From Phenylobacterium sp. (GTDB lineage Bacteria > Pseudomonadota > Alphaproteobacteria > Caulobacterales > Caulobacteraceae): DNA of 64,000 nt. Location: NCBI RefSeq assembly GCF_004299445.1, contig NZ_SCTC01000043.1:62001-126000 (forward strand). Reading direction: 5' to 3'. Within the stretch, counting starts at the first letter, position 1, and each line of letters opens with the position of its first letter. A program made the translations under genes and the position numbers. This document shows positions 1 to 8,023 of this stretch, piece after piece. The notes below the pieces were generated by a model. The model was not told the origin of the DNA. It did not search any database and saw only the letters and a list, made by a program, of their open reading frames with translations.

Positions 1-1
1 G

Positions 2-409
2 CTGGACGCGGCCGCCGAGCTGATCATCCCGGAGACCGACACGCCGGGCGCGCGCCGCGCCGGCGTGCCGCAGTTCGTCGATCGCGCGCTCGCCGACTAC
101 TACCCGCCCCCCGAGCGTCAGCGGATCGCGCGGGGACTGGACCAACTGGATGCGGACGCGCGGGCCGCGCACGGCGCCGGATTCGCTGCGCTGAACACGG
201 AGCAGCAGACGGCGATCCTCAATCGCCACGACGCCGCCGAGGCGGCCGCGGGACCCGGGTTCTTCGCCGCCCTGCGTGACATGGTTACCACCGGCTACTT
301 CACGTCAGAGCCAGGCGCGACCCTGGCGCTGCGTTACGATCCCGTGCCTGGCGAGTACCGCGCCTGCGTGCCCCTTTCGGAAATCGGCCGCGCCTGGGCG
401 ACCTCCTAG
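2..409 (+). CDS. Gluconate 2-dehydrogenase subunit 3 family protein (5' truncated by window edge)
   Basis: The frame is open from the first bases of the window to a TAG at 407-409, so the real start lies outside. The visible 135 residues begin LDAAAELIIPETDTPGA, the usual opening of the small subunit (subunit 3 family) of FAD-dependent GMC-type sugar dehydrogenases, in which a small exported protein partners the flavoprotein. The large subunit would be expected just outside the window. The stop codon overlaps the stop of the convergent kinase gene in the palindrome CTAG (406-409). The family call rests on the opening motif and overall composition; the substrate is unknown. Confidence 0.7.
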   Translation: MDAAAELIIPETDTPGARRAGVPQFVDRALADYYPPPERQRIARGLDQLDADARAAHGAGFAALNTEQQTAILNRHDAAEAAAGPGFFAALRDMVTTGYFTSEPGATLALRYDPVPGEYRACVPLSEIGRAWATS

Positions 410-897
410 AGCCGCGCCAGAATCTCGGCCACGCAGGCCGCCACACTCCGCCGCGCCGTGTCGACTACCAGGCGGTCACGCGTCCAGGGGCGATAGTCGC
501 GGCCCACGACTTCCTCCCAGATGGGCGGGGTCAGGCCGGGCACGTCCACGGTGCGGGTCTCGACGCGGCGCCGATGTTCGGCGGGATCGCTGCAGACGAC
601 CTCTATCTCAAGCACGTCGGCGCCGGCGGCCAGGCCGGCGTCGCGCCAGGAGTCCCGAGTCTTCATCCAAGGGTTCACGCTGTCGCCGACGACGTCGAGG
701 CCGAGGCGAAGGTTGTCCACGGCCAGGGCGCAGGCAGCGCGGTAGCCCTCGTCGGTGATCGGGGTCGCCTCGTCGGCTATGGCGGTCTCTATCGTGTCGA
801 TGCGGAGCCAGACGGCCCGTAGCTGGCGGGCCAGCTCGCGGGCGATGGTGGATTTCCCGGTTCCCGGCAGGCCGCTGAAGACGACGAGCCGGGGCAA
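406..897 (-). CDS. AAA-family P-loop kinase-like protein
   Basis: A 163-residue protein with a Walker A motif GLPGTGKST at residues 9-17 and the size and layout of small-molecule kinases (gluconate kinase / adenylylsulfate kinase / Zeta-like group). The middle segment GDSVNPWMKTRDSW and the downstream VVCSDPAEHRRRVETR are typical of the predicted kinases annotated only as AAA family ATPase. The substrate cannot be read from the sequence. It is the last gene of a minus-strand pair, four bases downstream of the leucine dehydrogenase-like gene, so the two are probably cotranscribed. Confidence 0.75.
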   Translation of the reverse strand: MPRLVVFSGLPGTGKSTIARELARQLRAVWLRIDTIETAIADEATPITDEGYRAACALAVDNLRLGLDVVGDSVNPWMKTRDSWRDAGLAAGADVLEIEVVCSDPAEHRRRVETRTVDVPGLTPPIWEEVVGRDYRPWTRDRLVVDTARRSVAACVAEILARL

Positions 898-901
898 GGG
901 A

Positions 902-1978
902 TCAGGCCGCCGCCTGCTTGCGCACGGCGCCGACGATGCGGGCCCGGGCGATTTCGTTGGCGACTTCGTGGGTGGGGCGGCGTTCGTGCTGGGCCTGGTC
1001 GAGGACTTCCTCGAGGGTCAGCATCAGGCGGTCCAGCTTGGCGTCCACCCAGGCCGGGTCGAAGGCTTCGTCGCGGTCGAGGGCGCGGATCTCGCCGGCC
1101 ACGTTGATGATGCCGCCGCCGTTGATGACGTAGTCGGGGGCGTAGAGGACACCGCGGTTGAAGAGTTCGCGGCCCGCGTCGGCGGAGGCCAGCTGGTTGT
1201 TCGCGGCGCCGGCGATGATCTTCGCCCGGATGCGCGACAGGGTGTCGAGGCTGATGGCGCCGCCCAGGGCGCAGGGGGCGAAGACGTCGGCATCGACGTC
1301 GAAGATGGCGGAGGGGGCCACGACCTCGGCGTTCGTCTCGGCGGCCACGCGGCGCAGGGTCTCGCCGTTGACGTCGGTGAGGATGAGCTTGGCGCCGGCG
1401 GCGTGCAGCTTCTTCGCCAGGTATTCGCCGACGTGGCCCACGCCCTGGATGGCGACACGGACGCCGCCCAAGTCGCGCTTCAGCGCGCGCTGCACGCAGA
1501 GGCGGACGCCGCGGAACACGCCCTCGGCGGTGACCGGGCTGGGGTCGCCCGAGGCCGCGGCGTGGCCGTCGAGGCCGGCGACGTAGCGGGTCTGGGTGCG
1601 GGCATAGGCCAGGTCGACGGGCGAGACGCCGACGTCCTCGGCGGTCCAGTACTTGCCGCCCACGTCTTCGACCGCGCGGCCGAAGGCTTCGAACAGCTGG
1701 GGCGTCTTCTGGGTGCGGCTGTCGCCGATGATGACCGACTTTCCGCCGCCCAGCTCGAGGTCGGCCATGGCGTTCTTGTAGGACATGGCGCGCGAGAGAC
1801 GCAGCGCATCGACCAGGGCCTCCTCCGAGGACGCGTAGGGCCACATGCGGCAGCCGCCGGCGGCGGGGCCGCGCGCGGTGGAGTGGACGGCGATGATGCA
1901 CTTCAGGCCGGATTTTTCATCCGAGAAGGCGTGGACGCCTTCATGTCCCTCGAATGCCGGGGAATCGAACAAGGTCAT
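902..1978 (-). CDS. Leu/Phe/Val-type amino-acid dehydrogenase
   Basis: A 358-residue NAD-dependent dehydrogenase of the Glu/Leu/Phe/Val superfamily, which oxidatively deaminates a branched-chain or aromatic amino acid to the 2-oxo acid. The substrate-site lysines are visible in SYKNA (K68) and LGGGKS (K80), the Rossmann motif is GVGHVG at 179-184, and the C-terminal half contains the family block GAANNQL. Length matches leucine dehydrogenase (about 350-365) rather than hexameric glutamate dehydrogenase (about 450). Leucine, valine or phenylalanine cannot be distinguished by eye. It lies four bases upstream of the small kinase gene in the same orientation. Confidence 0.85.
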   Translation of the reverse strand: MTLFDSPAFEGHEGVHAFSDEKSGLKCIIAVHSTARGPAAGGCRMWPYASSEEALVDALRLSRAMSYKNAMADLELGGGKSVIIGDSRTQKTPQLFEAFGRAVEDVGGKYWTAEDVGVSPVDLAYARTQTRYVAGLDGHAAASGDPSPVTAEGVFRGVRLCVQRALKRDLGGVRVAIQGVGHVGEYLAKKLHAAGAKLILTDVNGETLRRVAAETNAEVVAPSAIFDVDADVFAPCALGGAISLDTLSRIRAKIIAGAANNQLASADAGRELFNRGVLYAPDYVINGGGIINVAGEIRALDRDEAFDPAWVDAKLDRLMLTLEEVLDQAQHERRPTHEVANEIARARIVGAVRKQAAA

Positions 1979-2038
1979 GCCGTGAACTCTATGTCCTGGG
2001 GGAGGAATTTCGCTGCATCTACGCCTCGCCGGGTCATC

Positions 2039-3064
2039 TCACAACCCCGCTGCGCGGCGCGAAGCGTCGCGGCTGGCGTCCCTGGCGGCGCCGGGGATCG
2101 GCGGTGCGTCGGACGGCAGGGGCGCGTCGGGGTCGCGGATGAAGCTGAGCATGTCGGCGATCACCACCGCGCGCTGCTTGTCGCGGGTGAGCAGGTGATG
2201 GCCGGCGGCGTAGTAGGCGCTGCGGTCCGAGGGCTGGAGGCGCTTCACGGCCTTGAAGGCGGCGTTCTTGGGGATGATCTGGTCGTTGGCGCCGTAGAGG
2301 TAGAACGTGGGCACGTGGTCGTCGCCGACCCGCGTGGCCGCCTTGTCCATCAGCTTCACCAGCCCGTAGAGCGTGTCGGACCGCGCGCCCCAGATCATCA
2401 GCCGGTCGCGGCCCATGGCGATCAGCTCGTCGCGATTGTCGGTGGGGTAGATGCGGTTCGTGACCCAGCGGGGCGGCGTGTAGACCTTGCCGGCGGTGAA
2501 GTTGGCGGCCAGCCACAGCAGGGTCTTGTTGGGCAGGGGCTGCGACTTGAAGCCCCAGACGCCGGGGGCCAGCAGCAGCAGGCGGTCGGCCGGCGGCGGG
2601 TTGTCGCCCGCGAACGCGACGGCGGCCACCGAGCCGCCCATGCTCTCGCCCACCACGGCGATGATGGCGTTCGGATGCCGGGCGCGGGCCAGGGCGGTCA
2701 CCGTGCGCAGGTCCTGGCTCATCAGCTCGGCGCCGGCCCACACGCCGCGGCCGGGCGAGCGGCCGAAGCCGCGCTGGTCGTAGGCATAGGTCGTCACGCC
2801 CTGGGCGGCCCAGGCCTCGGCGGCGAAGTGGAAGGCGTTGGCATAGTCGTTCATGCCGTGGGCGGCGACGATCACGGCCCAGGGCTCGCCCTGAGCCTGC
2901 CACGTCGTGAGCCCCAGCCGCGCGCCGTCGAAGCTGACTACCGCGCCGCCTTCGAAGCGGGGCCCCTGGAAACCCGCGGCCGGGGTCAGCGGCTGCTGCC
3001 GCAGCATGGGCGAGCAGGCCGATAGCGTCAGCAGCACGATGGCGAGGACGAGACGCATCATCAC
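2039..3064 (-). CDS. Alpha/beta hydrolase lipoprotein (lysophospholipase/monoacylglycerol lipase type)
   Basis: A 341-residue serine hydrolase. The N-terminus is a lipoprotein signal peptide with lipobox LSAC (Cys17), so it should be lipid-anchored in the envelope. The hydrolase fold shows HGMNDY (oxyanion region, about residue 69), DQRGFGRS (97-103) and the nucleophile elbow GESMGG (Ser141), the pattern of the Hydrolase_4 / monoglyceride lipase group. The acid and histidine are expected in GANDQIIP and GHHLLTRD in the last third. It stands alone, with a pair of REP-like hairpins between it and the GST gene upstream. Confidence 0.85.
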   Translation of the reverse strand: MMMRLVLAIVLLTLSACSPMLRQQPLTPAAGFQGPRFEGGAVVSFDGARLGLTTWQAQGEPWAVIVAAHGMNDYANAFHFAAEAWAAQGVTTYAYDQRGFGRSPGRGVWAGAELMSQDLRTVTALARARHPNAIIAVVGESMGGSVAAVAFAGDNPPPADRLLLLAPGVWGFKSQPLPNKTLLWLAANFTAGKVYTPPRWVTNRIYPTDNRDELIAMGRDRLMIWGARSDTLYGLVKLMDKAATRVGDDHVPTFYLYGANDQIIPKNAAFKAVKRLQPSDRSAYYAAGHHLLTRDKQRAVVIADMLSFIRDPDAPLPSDAPPIPGAARDASRDASRRAAGL

Positions 3065-3101
3065 GGGGAACTATAGAGCCCGCCCGTTAACCCTGAGAAA
3101 A

Positions 3102-3153
3102 GGGCGACCTTGCGTCGCCCCAATCTTCGGGGATGGGCGACTTTGCGTCGCCC
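3102..3153. repeat. Pair of REP-like hairpins
   Basis: Two tandem 19-base palindromes lie 33 bases apart: GGGCGAC-CTTGC-GTCGCCC at 3102-3120 and GGGCGAC-TTTGC-GTCGCCC at 3135-3153. A smaller hairpin (CCCC-AATCTT-CGGGG) lies between them. The stems are identical and the loops differ at one base. They sit between two minus-strand genes and have no T-run, so they look like a REP-type intergenic element rather than a rho-independent terminator. Confidence 0.75.
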
Positions 3154-3158
3154 GGGCC

Positions 3159-3797
3159 TCACGCGATGCCGAACATCGCCCGCTCCTGGGCCACGATCGG
3201 CGCGAAGGAGGGCCGCGCCAGGATCGCGTCGACGTACTTCGCCGTGCGCGGATAGGCCTGGGCGTCGATCGCGTGGCCGCAGAGCACCAGGTTCTGGAAG
3301 GGACTGGCCACGGCGAGGTCGGCGAGCGTGATCCGGTCCTCCAGCAGGAAGCCCGACTCGGGGATCGTCTTCTCAAGGTAGCCAAAGATGCCCGGGAGCT
3401 GAGCCTTGCCCGCCTCGACGGCCGCCACGTTGGTCTCCTGCTTGAGGAAGCGGGGCGCGACCACGAGGTTGAAGAACATGGCGCCGGCCGCGGCCACCAG
3501 GATGGTGTCGGCGAATTCGTCGTACCAGATGGCCCGCGCCCGGGCCTTGGGCTCGGCGGGGATCAGGTTCGGCTCGGGCTGGATCGCTTCGAGGTAGGTG
3601 ACGATGGCCGACGAGTCCGAGATCAGGAAGTCGCCGTCCCGGAAGCCCGGCATCTTGCCGAACGGGCTGGCGTCCTTGAACTCGGGCGGGCCCCCGCCCA
3701 TCCCGGCCTGCTGCAGATCGACGGCGATGCCCTTCTCGGCCGCGAAGGCCAGGGTCTTGCGGACAAAGGGGCTAAGCGTCGAGCCGTAGACGATCAT
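3159..3797 (-). CDS. Glutathione S-transferase family protein
   Basis: A 212-residue protein with a thioredoxin-like N-terminal domain (IVYGSTLSPFVRKTL; the Ser/Thr near residues 6-10 is the likely glutathione-activating position) followed by the cis-Pro and SNAIL-type glutathione-binding segment (GKMPGFRDGDFLISDSSAIV) and an all-helical C-terminal domain. It likely conjugates or reduces electrophiles with glutathione. Its start overlaps the end of the DUF3253 gene by four bases (ATGA), making it the third gene of an acyl-CoA dehydrogenase operon. Substrate unknown. Confidence 0.88.
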   Translation of the reverse strand: MIVYGSTLSPFVRKTLAFAAEKGIAVDLQQAGMGGGPPEFKDASPFGKMPGFRDGDFLISDSSAIVTYLEAIQPEPNLIPAEPKARARAIWYDEFADTILVAAAGAMFFNLVVAPRFLKQETNVAAVEAGKAQLPGIFGYLEKTIPESGFLLEDRITLADLAVASPFQNLVLCGHAIDAQAYPRTAKYVDAILARPSFAPIVAQERAMFGIA

Positions 3798-4054
3798 GGG
3801 GTTTCCTCTGTCTCCGCGCCCGGCAGGCGCATGCGCCAGACGCCCCGGAACGTGTCGGGGTCGGCCGGCTTGTTGTGGCGCAGGATCACCAGCTTGTCCT
3901 GGCGTGCGAGGCCGATGGCGACCGCGCGCACCTTGCCCAGTTCGCGCTGCCAGCGCTCTTCGCTCAGCGCGCGCGCCACCTGCTCGGGCGAGATCGACTT
4001 GCCGGCCGGAACCTTGGCCAACAGGTCGAGGATGACGGCCTCGACCGGATCCAT
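3794..4054 (-). CDS. DUF3253 family small protein
   Basis: An 86-residue protein, MDPVEAVILDLL to PGAETEETP, with the winged-helix-like layout of the DUF3253 family (helix, SPEQVARAL, helix, then a basic region around KLVILRHNKP). The start is fixed by a one-base overlap with the stop of the acyl-CoA dehydrogenase gene (TGATG) and by a four-base overlap of its stop with the GST start. The function of the family is not known; a nucleic-acid-binding role is only suggested by its fold-like pattern. The tight overlaps argue for translational coupling of the three genes. Confidence 0.75.
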   Translation of the reverse strand: MDPVEAVILDLLAKVPAGKSISPEQVARALSEERWQRELGKVRAVAIGLARQDKLVILRHNKPADPDTFRGVWRMRLPGAETEETP

Positions 4055-5202
4055 CAGCCGCCCCGCTTCAGCGTCTCGCGGGCGATGATCACCTGCTGGA
4101 TCTGGCTGGTGCCCTCGTAGATGCGGAAGATGCGCACGTCGCGGTACAGCCGCTCGATCCCGTAGTCGGCGACATAGCCGGCGCCGCCGAAGATCTGGAC
4201 GGCCTTGTCGGCCACGCGGCCCACCATCTCGGAGGCGAAGTATTTGGCGGCGGCCGCTTCCATGGTGACGTTCTGGCCGGCGTCGCGCTTGCGAGCGGTC
4301 TCCATCGTCAGCGCCTTGGCGGCCAGCACCTCGGTCTTGCAGTCGGCGATCATGCCCTGGAGCAGCTGGAACGACGACAGCGGCTGGCCGAACTGCTTGC
4401 GCTCGGACATGTAGGCCACGCAGTCGGCGATCAGGCGTTCCGCGACGCCGACGCAGAGGGCAGAGATGTGCAGGCGGCCCTTGTCCAGCACCTGCATGGC
4501 CACCTTGAAGCCCTCGCCCTCGGCGCCGATGCGGTTCTCGGCCGGGACCCGGACGTTGTCGAAGAAGACCTCGGAGACCGGCGCGCCCTGCTGGCCCATC
4601 TTCTTCTCGGACTTGCCGACGGTGACGCCCGGCGTCGAGCTTTCGACCAGGAAGGCCGACACACCGCCGCCGCCCGGCTTGTTCGGGTCGGTGCGGGCCA
4701 TGACGGTGAAGAGATGCGCCTTGGCGGCGTTGGTGATGTAGCGCTTGGCGCCGTTGATCACATAGTGGTCGCCATCGCGGACGGCCCGCGTCTGGACGGC
4801 GCCGGAATCCGACCCGGCCTCGGGCTCGGTCAGGGCGAAGGAGGTGATGATCTCCCCCGAGGCGATCCCGGGAAGGTACTTCTCCTTCTGGGCCTCGGCG
4901 CCGAACATCACCAGCGCCTGGCTGCCGATGCCGACGTTGGTGCCGAAGGTGGAGCGGAACGCCGGGCTGGTGCGGCCCAGTTCGACCACCACCAGGCACT
5001 CGTCCTCCATCGACAGGTCCAGGCCGCCGTAGGACTCGGGGATCGACAGGCCGAACAGGCCAAGCGCCTTCATCTCCTCGACCACGTCGTCCGGCATGGC
5101 GTCGTTCTCGGCCACCTGGGCCTCGAGGGGGCGCAGCCGTTCGGTGACGAAGCGGCGGACGGTGTCGATGAGCTGGTCGCGAGTCTCGGCGTCGAGCGCC
5201 AT
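4054..5202 (-). CDS. Acyl-CoA dehydrogenase
   Basis: A 382-residue flavoprotein that oxidises acyl-CoA to trans-2-enoyl-CoA in beta-oxidation. FAD- and substrate-binding signatures are present: ALTEPEAGSD, KRYITNAAKAHLFTVMART, and near the C-terminus RIYEGTSQIQQVIIAR, whose Glu (about residue 363) is the catalytic base position of the medium/short-chain enzymes. The start is chosen at an ATG preceded by AGAGGGGGA; the reading frame stays open further upstream but without homology to the family. First gene of the operon with DUF3253 and GST. Chain-length preference cannot be read. Confidence 0.92.
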   Translation of the reverse strand: MALDAETRDQLIDTVRRFVTERLRPLEAQVAENDAMPDDVVEEMKALGLFGLSIPESYGGLDLSMEDECLVVVELGRTSPAFRSTFGTNVGIGSQALVMFGAEAQKEKYLPGIASGEIITSFALTEPEAGSDSGAVQTRAVRDGDHYVINGAKRYITNAAKAHLFTVMARTDPNKPGGGGVSAFLVESSTPGVTVGKSEKKMGQQGAPVSEVFFDNVRVPAENRIGAEGEGFKVAMQVLDKGRLHISALCVGVAERLIADCVAYMSERKQFGQPLSSFQLLQGMIADCKTEVLAAKALTMETARKRDAGQNVTMEAAAAKYFASEMVGRVADKAVQIFGGAGYVADYGIERLYRDVRIFRIYEGTSQIQQVIIARETLKRGG

Positions 5203-5279
5203 GGGCGGGTCCCCCTCTGGAAAGCGGGCGGACCCTAGTGTCAGGCGCGGCGCATCGCAAACGGTTCCCGTCGCCGCGC

Positions 5280-5936
5280 TCAGCCGGCCGGCGGCTCGCA
5301 AGGCCGGGCGGTCGCGGTCGACTTGAAGCGCGTCAGGCCCACGGCGACGACCGGGCGCTTCCAGGTTTCGGTGCGGACAGCGCGAGCCGGCACGGCGCAG
5401 ACGGGGGCCGGCAGGGGCGTCACCTTGCCCTGCCGCATGATCAGGGCGATGGCGCTGTAATCCAGCGCCTGACCGGTCTGGTTCCAGACCTTGAGGATCG
5501 TGGCCCGCACCTCGGCCGATCCGTCGAGGGCCACGGCGAACTCGCCCTCGGCGGGCGGCTCGAACGCCTCGGTCACCTCGCCCTCGGGATGGGCGGCGGC
5601 GAGCTTGCCCTCTTCCACCTTGGTCAGCAGCGGCAGGCCCTTGTCGTCCAGCCGGAACACCGCGCGCTGGCCCAACACGACCTGCAGGGTCTCGCCCTGA
5701 ACCAGGGTCTTCTGCTCGACCGTCAGCGACCTGGCGGCGGCGACGGCTGCGGGCGCGGCCTTGGGTTCGTCGACCGGCTTCGCGCCGGCGGGCGGCGGCT
5801 CGACGGTCTTTTCGTCCAGGCCGGGAAGGTCGACCACCACCGCCTCGCGGGGCGCCGTCTGGACGGGGCCGTCGTCCTCCGGCGCGGGCTGGACGGCGAG
5901 AGCGAGGAAGAGAGCGAGGGACGCGAACATGAGCAC
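5280..5936 (-). CDS. Secreted hypothetical protein
   Basis: A 218-residue protein of unknown function. It begins with a short hydrophobic export signal (FASLALFLALAVQ), then a Pro/Ala-rich, acidic linker up to about residue 70, then a compact predicted beta-rich domain containing the stretch VWNQTGQALDYSAIALIM and two cysteines (CAVPAR and PCEPP) that could form a disulfide. A start two codons downstream (MFASL) is equally possible. It is a single gene upstream of the acyl-CoA dehydrogenase gene on the same strand. No family was recognised. Confidence 0.6.
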   Translation of the reverse strand: MLMFASLALFLALAVQPAPEDDGPVQTAPREAVVVDLPGLDEKTVEPPPAGAKPVDEPKAAPAAVAAARSLTVEQKTLVQGETLQVVLGQRAVFRLDDKGLPLLTKVEEGKLAAAHPEGEVTEAFEPPAEGEFAVALDGSAEVRATILKVWNQTGQALDYSAIALIMRQGKVTPLPAPVCAVPARAVRTETWKRPVVAVGLTRFKSTATARPCEPPAG

Positions 5937-6076
5937 GTAACGTACGGGCGGCTATTCGGTGACGACAAGACGCTTGCGGTCGCACGGCTCCAACCTGGCC
6001 AAGCGCCTCTTCCCCATCGCCCACCCCCGTGCTTAGACGCGCACCTTCAGACGGCTCAGTGAAGGTTGCAACGCGA

Positions 6077-6544
6077 ATGGACGGCGCCGCGGACAGCGAG
6101 AACAACTACACCTCGAAGCTGGTCCAGGTGACCGAGGGCGAATGGGCGGGCTGGTCCTGCTATCCCGGCGGGGACCCCTTCGAGGACCTGGCGGGCACGT
6201 TCTATTTCAAGATTGAAGACGACGGGCGGCCGGTCTGCGCCTTCCGCGCCGAGCGCAAGCACCTGAACGGCGGCGGCTTCCTGCACGGCGGCTGCGTGAT
6301 GACCTTCGCCGACTTCTCGCTGTTCGTGATCGCCCGCGACGCCATCGACGGATCGTCCACGGTGACGGCCACCTTCAACTGCGAGCTGGTCGGCACAGCG
6401 TTCGAAGGCGATCTGGTCGAGTGCCGCGGCGAGGTCGTGAAGGCCGGACGCAGCATGGTGTTCGTGCGCGGCATGATCACCAGCAAGGGCGAGCCGCTGG
6501 CCAGCTTCTCGTCGGTGCTCAAGAAGACCAAGCGACCCTCCTGA
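6077..6544 (+). CDS. PaaI-like hotdog thioesterase
   Basis: A 155-residue single-hotdog protein. The core LNGGGFLHGGCVMTFADFSLFVIAR matches the PaaI/4HBT pattern HGG-x3-T-x2-D, where the Gly-Gly and Asp line the acyl-CoA thioester site. It probably hydrolyses an acyl-CoA or aryl-CoA. The ATG at 6077 (MDGAADSE) is preferred over an ATG 48 bases upstream because homology starts there. Together with the second PaaI-like gene at 37.3 kb it gives two paralogues in this window. Substrate unknown. Confidence 0.85.
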   Translation: MDGAADSENNYTSKLVQVTEGEWAGWSCYPGGDPFEDLAGTFYFKIEDDGRPVCAFRAERKHLNGGGFLHGGCVMTFADFSLFVIARDAIDGSSTVTATFNCELVGTAFEGDLVECRGEVVKAGRSMVFVRGMITSKGEPLASFSSVLKKTKRPS

Positions 6545-6640
6545 GGCCGAAAACCTGGCGGTGGCGCCCAGGACACACCTGTGACCCCGTTGCGTTACGG
6601 CCTTGAAATTGTCCGGGTCGCAGGCGACCTAAGCGCAACC

Positions 6641-7057
6641 ATGATCCAGCGAACCCTGATTTCCGCCCTGATCGCCGCCGCCGCGGTCGCCGCGCTTCCC
6701 GCGTCGGCGAACGCGCAGGACGCGATCTATGGCGTGTGGCGCAACCCGAAGAACTCGGTGCACATCGATATCCAGCCCTGCGGCCAGTATCTGTGCGGCC
6801 GGGTAGTGTGGGCCAACGCCAACGCGCGCGAGGACGCCAGGAAGGGCGGCACCAAGGAGCTGATCGGCTCGCAGCTGCTGCGCAACTTCTCGCCCGGCAA
6901 GGGCGGCGCCTGGAAGGGCAAGGTGTTTGTGCCGGACCTGAACGTCACGGTCTCGGGCACCGCCGAACTGCTCGACAACAACACGCTGCGCGCCCGCGGC
7001 TGTGTCTTCGCCGGCATCGGCTGCAAGTCGCAGAACTGGAAGCGCGTCCAGAGCTAG
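6641..7057 (+). CDS. DUF2147 domain secreted protein
   Basis: A 138-residue protein with a clear signal peptide (MIQRTLISALIAAAAVAALPASANAQ, cleavage after ANA). The mature part begins AIYGVWRNPKNSVHIDIQPC, the usual opening of DUF2147 lipocalin-like proteins, and ends with the pair RGCVFAGIGCKSQNWKRV. Cysteines at CGQYLCG and the C-terminal pair are conserved positions in the family. It should be periplasmic; the function is not known. The start is set at the ATG before the signal peptide, not at an in-frame ATG 60 bases upstream. The GNAT gene follows after two bases. Confidence 0.8.
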   Translation: MIQRTLISALIAAAAVAALPASANAQDAIYGVWRNPKNSVHIDIQPCGQYLCGRVVWANANAREDARKGGTKELIGSQLLRNFSPGKGGAWKGKVFVPDLNVTVSGTAELLDNNTLRARGCVFAGIGCKSQNWKRVQS

Positions 7058-7059
7058 CC

Positions 7060-7512
7060 ATGACGCTGGCGCCGCTGACCCCGGCAGACATTCCCGAGGT
7101 GATGCGGATCGAGCGCCTGCCCGGCTATGGCGCCTACCTGGGCCGCTGGGACGCCGACGAGCACGCCGCCGAGCTGGCCTCGACCGACGCGCGCTACTTC
7201 GGCGTGCGCGAGGGCGCAGGTCTGGCCGGGTTTGTCATCCTGCAGAGGTTCCGCGAGCCCAGCGTGCGGCTGCGACGCATCGCGGTGGATGGGGTGGAGC
7301 GCGGACTGGGGACGCGGATCGTGCGCGACGTCATGGACTGGGTGTTCGAGCGTTCGGACGCCACGGCTCTGCACCTGGACGTCCACGTCGACAACGCCCG
7401 CGCCCGGCATGTCTACGCGCGGGAAGGCTTCATCGATCAGGGCCAGTTCGACGCGCAGCACCGCCTGATGGAGATCTCCCGCGCCGGCTGGACGGCGCGG
7501 CGCAGCGGCTAA
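7060..7512 (+). CDS. GNAT-family N-acetyltransferase
   Basis: A 150-residue acetyltransferase-fold protein. Motif A is visible as LRRIAVDGVERGLGTRIVRDVMDWVF (acetyl-CoA pyrophosphate loop, about residues 70-95), and the C-terminal LHLDVHVDNARARHVYAREGF is the typical beta5-alpha4 segment. The acceptor is unknown. It follows the DUF2147 gene after two bases, so the pair is likely cotranscribed. Confidence 0.85.
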   Translation: MTLAPLTPADIPEVMRIERLPGYGAYLGRWDADEHAAELASTDARYFGVREGAGLAGFVILQRFREPSVRLRRIAVDGVERGLGTRIVRDVMDWVFERSDATALHLDVHVDNARARHVYAREGFIDQGQFDAQHRLMEISRAGWTARRSG

Positions 7513-7603
7513 CTCCGGCAAGCTCGGCACTGGACACGCGGCCCCGGGTCGCCCAGCAATTGGGACCAGCCCGTCGATAGAACGGGGCTTCTGGGAGAGC
7601 CGA

Positions 7604-7960
7604 ATGATCCAGGTCACCTGCCACTGCGGCGCCGCCGCCCTGACGGCCCCCTCGGCGCCGGTCGAAGTGACCGAATGCAATTGTTCGATCTGCCGGCGAC
7701 TGGGCGCACGCTGGGCCTACTACAACCCCCTCGAGGTCACCCTGCCCGCGCCGGCCACCACCCAGGTCTACGTCTGGGGAGATCGGATGCTGGCCTTCCA
7801 CCGCTGCAAGGCCTGCGGCGTGACCACCCACTGGCAGAGCCTGGACGGGGCCCGCGACCGCATGGCGATCAACGCCCGGCTGATGGACGATCTGGACTGG
7901 GGCGGCATTCGCATCCGACAGTTCGACGGCGCCGACACCTGGAAGTACCTGGACGAGTAG
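7604..7960 (+). CDS. GFA family (CENP-V/Gfa-like) zinc protein
   Basis: A 118-residue protein with the cysteine layout of the glutathione-dependent formaldehyde-activating enzyme family: CHCG at residues 7-10, CNCSIC near 25, and CKACG near 70. These bind zinc in the family. Most members are not proven formaldehyde-activating enzymes, so the reaction is open. A second member with a CLCGG-type first motif is encoded at 29.8 kb. Confidence 0.85.
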   Translation: MIQVTCHCGAAALTAPSAPVEVTECNCSICRRLGARWAYYNPLEVTLPAPATTQVYVWGDRMLAFHRCKACGVTTHWQSLDGARDRMAINARLMDDLDWGGIRIRQFDGADTWKYLDE

Positions 7961-8023
7961 CGGGGCCGGCCGTACGGCTCGTCGCCCCGCCCCAACGGGT
8001 GAGCCGAAGTTGTGAGTGCGTCC

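Noticed and set aside
755..3025. A 756-codon open frame on the plus strand opposite leucine dehydrogenase and the lipase gene
   Set aside because: High-GC antisense shadow: composition is Gly/Val/Ala/Arg-rich without domain, and both opposite genes have clear families.
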